Assembly: GCA_973895155.1 (NCBI GenBank)
Contig: OZ316891.1
Location: 9,920,001 to 9,984,000, forward strand
Length of the DNA stretch: 64,000 bases
Origin: Marsupella aquatica
Lineage: Eukaryota > Marchantiophyta
Direction of reading: 5' to 3'
Positions within the stretch are counted from its first letter, which is position 1. Each line of letters starts with the position of its first letter. Both the position numbers and the translations under genes were made by a program. Below, piece after piece: positions 59,056 to 64,000 of the stretch. Under the pieces are notes generated by a model. It searched no databases. It was given only the letters and a program-made list of their open reading frames with translations, and was not told the DNA's origin.

Positions 59056-60500
59056 ATATCTCTTGTGACTGAAAAGTAATCACCTGTAGTATGCAAATGC
59101 TAGTGTAATTTCCTGACCCTCTTCCTCCTGTCATATAAACATTAAAAATATTGAATTCACTAGATGTGTTTGGAAATTAGGTGCAGAGAGAGGATGATTT
59201 TGGCCTGAGTTTCTGACCATGCTTGTGCCAAAGTATTCAAAATTTTGTCATTGAATTGGTCATTAGATTCTTTGGCCCTCCATCCCACCAATAGATAACC
59301 TTATAGACTTAATGTTGCCTTATAAAATGTAACCTAAAGAATGTTGCACAATATGGATTGGAAATAACCACGATAATAATCAATAGCCAGGTCTGGAGCA
59401 AAAATGTATGTAGTAGTGGAAAGGTACCCATTGAAATATGCTGATAATATTTTCCTGGCAAACCCATTTGCTAACACCTGGTCCATGACTTTGCAAGTTT
59501 TCTGGATCATGTTTAACTTAAAATTTTAATCAAGTAATTGGAAAAATACATTGCCACAAGAACACAAACCGGAGCTTCACTGGTATCAAATTTCTATATC
59601 TGTTTGAATTAATTTTAAGTAAGAAACCCTTAATCACCATTTGTTTCAAGGGATACAAGCGGCTATCTTTGACAGATATGGATGTAGTTATAAACTTGCC
59701 TCATATTTTCTTGTCCTTATTATAAGACACGAGCCTGAATCACCATTCTTTGAATGTAAACAGAAATCATTAAAAAATCATGTATGATCATCATTTGATA
59801 TACATCGTATGACATCTTTCTTTACATCCATATGGTGGCGCCTTTAGAGTCATGGCCTAGAGGCTTCACTCTAGAAGCCTAGACCCCAACTCTAGCTTCC
59901 CATTGCGATTTATTAGTAAGATACAATACAATCTCACCTTGAGGAAAACTCAGCATTGTAGAGTAATATCTCTTAATATTCATAGGGAACACAAACTTCA
60001 TGGGGGCTAGACATGTTCTTCTCCACCTGATGATGCAAATGTCAAACAAGGTCCTTTTCTCCAGCCACAATATGGAGGTGGAAGGTGTAGCTAGTGCATT
60101 CAATATATAAGATCCAAGCATGTATATGCCCTACATACTATACCCCCACTGTTGGCCATTGTAACTAGATGCACCATGATGACCAAGCATTGGATTATTT
60201 TGGCAATTTTCAGGAAGTTCTTAACCATAACTTAAAACTAACATCACAAGATCCTTGACTAGAAGTTTAAAAACTCATAGCAGTTTCTGTGGTGCCTAAG
60301 AATCATAGAAACAAAGAGATTCAATGAATCGTGATGATAGTAGTAACAATACTTAAACACCATCCATAAACATTGTCAATAATCACACCTCACAATTGCT
60401 AGATTTATATATCACTCTTGATTAGATCTAGGCCTGGATCTGCAATGTTTCTTGAACTCCCATAGGTAATATCATGTTTCTTACCTTGCTAAAAATGCAG
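59056..60500. other. Spacer between two open frames, with a second hairpin motif
   Basis: AT-rich, without a recognised gene. Contains CTAGAGGCTTCACTCTAG at about 59857-59875, matching the hairpin at 36627. It could be a long intron if the frames at 58423 and 60501 belong to one gene. Confidence 0.4.
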
Positions 60501-61360
60501 CCAGGAAAGATTACAATTGGGTAGATAGTTGGTTGATCGAGGGCGATACAGAGGAGGCTTACAATGCTAGAGTCAGTAGAATTGTGCAAAAAACTGGGAA
60601 AGGAAGGATTGGAGTGGGAACTATGGTTAGAGTGAAGACCCCACTCATCCCTGGGCTTATGTTAACATGTCGCCATTGTGTGGAACTTAATGATAATGGG
60701 GCAATTAATCAAAAATTGCTAGCCTTTGGGGGACCTGTCACTGTCTTGTATGTCTCCAATAAGTATGACATTGCGCTTTGTGAGGGTCCCCCTGGACCTG
60801 ATGGGTTCCGTTTGGCTACGGAGGGGGAGGAAGTGAAGAGTCAAGAAATTCGCATGCTCTCATTCCCTTGGCATGTGGATTTGGTTTATGGGCTTTTTGA
60901 GGATGTGGGACCAACCCAAGTGCATGGTAATGTGTGCATGTTTAGTCCCGAAGCGTGTGAAATGCCAATGGAAGTGGATGCCCTTGGCACTTATATGGGA
61001 GGTTTTCCTGCCAGCTCTGGAGGGGCAGTGACACTAAATTCCAAGGTGTTATGTGGCATCCATGTGGGAGTTATATGGCATGACAAAGATGAACTAAGCA
61101 TGCCCCTTGTGCTAGGCTCTAAAGGACATGTTGAGCCCCATAAAAATACATTTCATATGCAATTGTGTGGAAGGAGAAGGAAGCTCGATCATGACAAAAA
61201 TAATTCCACTATTTCTAATAGTAGTGGACCCCCACAAATACCTCGTGATTATTGTTCAAGTTCGCATGGATACTTAGCAACTTATGTGTCATCAAGTCAC
61301 ATCGAGGAAGCATTTCAAGACTACCTTGGAATGCTAAGCTCAAGGAGAGAGCAATACTGA
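60501..61360 (+). CDS. Trypsin/chymotrypsin-fold serine protease-like frame (5' end missing)
   Basis: Apparent endoprotease domain of the Trypsin_2 kind. The frame is open from a possible acceptor (AATGCAG at 60494-60500) to a TGA at 61358-61360. No ATG opens it: codon 60533 is TTG. It has a strand-turn pattern GRIGVGTMV, a His in LTCRHCVE, an Asp in SNKYDIALCEG and a Ser in GGFPASSGGAV followed by VLCGIHVG (H48, D79, S162 counted from 60533), the order and spacing expected of the His-Asp-Ser triad. The nucleophile loop departs from GDSGG. The C-terminal 80 residues are Ser/Asn-rich and of unknown role. Either an upstream exon is missed or the gene is a 5'-truncated relic; the uninterrupted frame argues against long neutral decay. 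Confidence 0.68.
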
Positions 61361-63730
61361 TCAATTCAACAAAGAGTACTAGTCAGTCATGTAAATAGTA
61401 AGCCAAGGACATTGTTTACTTCAGGATTGGTTAGCTTCGTCATTTAACAACAAGACAATTCCATGTTCCTTTTGCAATCTAGACATTGTGGGAAGATATT
61501 GTGGGAAGATATTGTGGGAAATTCCCTTCTTTGTATGAAAACAATCAAATCTACAATACAATGCTGTTCACGGTAATTAGTGTTACTCACACTATTCGAG
61601 AACATCTAATTTTGGGCTCTCCTTAAGAATTAGTGTTGCTCACGTTAATTGAATTCATTATAACACTATTTATGTGTGCATGAATTAATGTTACTTTGGA
61701 CTGAAGAGGGGAGAATAGTGGAACAAAACTATTTTGAAAAATTGACAATAATTAGTGATACTTGGACTCAAGATAGTGTTTCACCATATTTGTAGTAACA
61801 GTCATTCTTGCATAACACTGATTACCTCAATAACCGATGCCTTTGGGAGGGGCACAATAGTTGTCCTATGTTCTCAGTGAGCTGGTGGCTTATTTAGAAA
61901 CCAAGCACTCCTCTTAACTTGCTCATGTTCTTTTAGCAGAATGATACTAGTAAAGAAATAATCATGTCCATGAAGTCCCCATTGCATTCAAAATGCCTGG
62001 ATCTCCTTTAGCAACCCCAATGGAACCTAGTAAACATTTAAATGTACTGTCTATCATTGTTTAATTAACTATAGGAGGTGAAGTAGAGCAAGGAGCGGGT
62101 AGTGAGAATAATACATGTAAGGGAATATACCGGATCGGAGGTAGTCCAGAGGGATAAAAGACATGATAGCGCAATGGAGGATGGAGGATGATGGCCGACT
62201 CACAAAGGAACGATAATATCATCCACAGGTTGATATGCATGTTGAGTACTTTGTAGATACAATATTTGTTGGTCAAGGACCTGGTTACTATTTTTCCAGG
62301 AACTACAGTCATCTTTCTAAAAGTGCACACAATGTGGAAGAAGCATCCGGGTTGCACTAAACGAGGCTTTGCACTCCATAGTAAGTGGAAACTGCTAGAA
62401 TTGTGCACTTACAGATAAGAGTGTCTGGTTTACATCTTTTGTTAGATGTGCAATTATCCTTCGTTACGGAACGGTCTCGTGGCTCCCACCTAAGTACACT
62501 TTTTACTCTACTAGGAATGCCATGCACTTCTTGGTAAGTGATATTTGATGGGATTGTGCACGTATTGATACATATTCATGTACACTTATCAAGGGCTTGC
62601 ACATAAAAGTTGTCATTTGGTAGAAGCATTCAGCCTGGTTTGCACTTACTGTAAGAAAAGAGAAAGAATGGGATATCTTGCAGTTAGCCAGGTTTTACAC
62701 TTAAGGAGTGTGCAATTAGAGTGAAACAGCTGTATTTGCTAAAATGGGGCTCCATTTTAAATCTTTTGCTACCATAGGATTCCTAAGCTTTGATAGGATC
62801 ACATAAACAGGCATTTGAAGTAGGATGATATGGATTTACTTTACAAAATCTTGCCTTCACACAAATTGGATTATGGGATCTCATCCTAGATATACAATCT
62901 GATCACTTTGATTGTATCTAGGTCAAGTTGGCTAACTTAGATTCAAGGAGAACTTCCTCTTCTTTGTCTGAAAGCAAGTCAGCATGGACCTCTACGTTTG
63001 CCCACAATGGTCCCATGAATTTGTGCAACTCTTATAGACCTCATTTTACTTTACTCACAATCAAACATACTTTATTGTTACTGTAATTAGTCCATACTGG
63101 TCGGGATGCTGGTCACATGGTTTCTATCTAGGGTCTAATGGGAGCATGAAGCTCTTGTCTGAATTTGCTATGTAATCTCCATAAATACTCGAGGGACAAT
63201 TATGGACTATCTGAGTTTGCGCATGCTCATGAGGCAACTGATCAAGTTTACTCTTTACCTTTCAAAATATAGGCCAATGAATTAAATATTACCTGTCGTT
63301 TGTTTTCAAAACCAGTGTATGCCCTCATACGTCAATGTTTTAGGTTAAGAATGCTTAGAATATTATTAAATATGCATCCCTAACTTTTTTTCGAAAGTTT
63401 CACAAACCCTACCTAAAATGTTGTCACACCACTAAATTTTTCTGTATTTAGGTTTTATTGCCTTAGGTCATGTTTTATTGGCAGCTTGACAGCCAGGCGA
63501 CGGTAGATTAGAAGAATCCAACGGCCAAATCGACAATCTCGACAATAATAATGTGGCTGTTTCCAAGCAAACACGTATCAACCCTAGTATCATCATCATA
63601 GAAACTCCGTATTGATTACTATACTGTAGTCGAACAAATGATGCGTACCTGTCTAGGTACGTACTTCGATCTTACGTACGTTAGCACGGCCCCGCCTGAC
63701 TGCCCGAGCAACAAAAAAGCCACCCCTCAA
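61361..63730. other. AT-rich spacer, nothing recognised
   Basis: No supported gene. A tripled GTGGGAAGATATT (about 61489-61525) is the only sharp repeat seen. A 115-codon minus-strand frame (62408-62061) has no recognisable features and I leave it out. Confidence 0.4.
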
Positions 63731-64000
63731 TAATGAGTCAGCAGTCCGGTCAGCAGCCCGGTCAGCGGAGGTCATTTTCGTCTGGACTGCTGCCCGCTGC
63801 GAGCGAAGAGCGCAAACTCCTGTATTCACTCAATCTCTCGACTCCTCTTTCTCTTCTCGTCCTTCAGTCCTTTCGAGAATCTCCTCTCTCTCTCTCTCGT
63901 CTCTCGTCTCTCCTCTAGCCTCTCCTCTCCTCTCCTCGCCACTCTGTGCGGCGTTTGAGAGATCGAGTCGTCGTCGTCGTAGAGCAAGATCTCGTGGGGC
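63731..64000 (+). promoter_or_regulatory. Probable CT-rich leader of a gene continuing past the window
   Basis: From about 63820 the plus strand becomes a long CT/TCTC tract ending in a TCG-rich stretch, with much higher GC than the preceding spacer. This mirrors the CT-rich leader of the IGPS gene at the other end of the window. An ATG at 63733 opens 61 codons but reads mostly through the CT tract, so it is more likely upstream leader than a protein. Confidence 0.4.

Overview
The window looks like nuclear DNA of a land plant. Every recognisable gene is split into many short exons by GT-AG introns, organelle-type N-termini are present, and the gene families (plastid IGPS, TRM5-like, ABCC13-type transporter, HBS1-like GTPase, SRS2/UvrD-like helicase, small GDSL esterase) match plant proteins. 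Moderate GC, mid-sized introns and the mix of transposon relics suggest a non-seed plant, perhaps a liverwort; that last step is inference.

Layout. Left: indole-3-glycerol-phosphate synthase (938-4715, +, 10 exons) preceded by a 163-bp tandem duplication and a CT-rich leader; then a TRM5-type tRNA m1G37 methyltransferase-like gene (6759-11087, +, 9 exons) whose 5' end lies in a diverged ~115-bp repeat array. A repeat-rich gap (11.4-12.9 kb) separates it from a convergent ABCC13/MRP transporter (13005-24303 and beyond, -, 30 exons resolved, 5' exons not resolved).

Middle: at about 27.05-33.21 kb two inverted, similar arms enclose a broken pogo/Tigger-like (CENP-B HTH plus DDE) transposase on the minus strand and, on the plus strand, a BRCT-domain sequence resembling DNA polymerase lambda together with other exon-like fragments. 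This 6.2-kb structure is the most unusual part of the window. It is followed by TE debris: a diverged duplicated segment, a solo LTR with a perfect 5-bp target duplication, and a hairpin motif that recurs 23 kb away.

Right: a GDSL esterase (37397-39261, -, 6 exons), an HBS1-like ribosome-rescue GTPase (41453-46327, +, 10 exons) and, convergent to it, an SRS2/UvrD-like helicase (47369-54307, -, 19 exons). From 54.3 kb onward the DNA is again mostly TE-like: a second related LTR, a ~60-bp tandem array, a 210-codon unassigned ORF and a 276-codon open frame with an apparent His-Asp-Ser chymotrypsin-fold triad but no ATG. The last 200 bases resemble the CT-rich leader of a gene that continues past the window.

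The genes are not an operon. They are separate housekeeping genes (tryptophan synthesis, tRNA modification, transport, esterase, translation rescue, DNA helicase). Exon boundaries were deduced by hand from reading frame, splice dinucleotides, phase and remembered family conservation; internal arithmetic of phases was consistent for every gene given a complete model.
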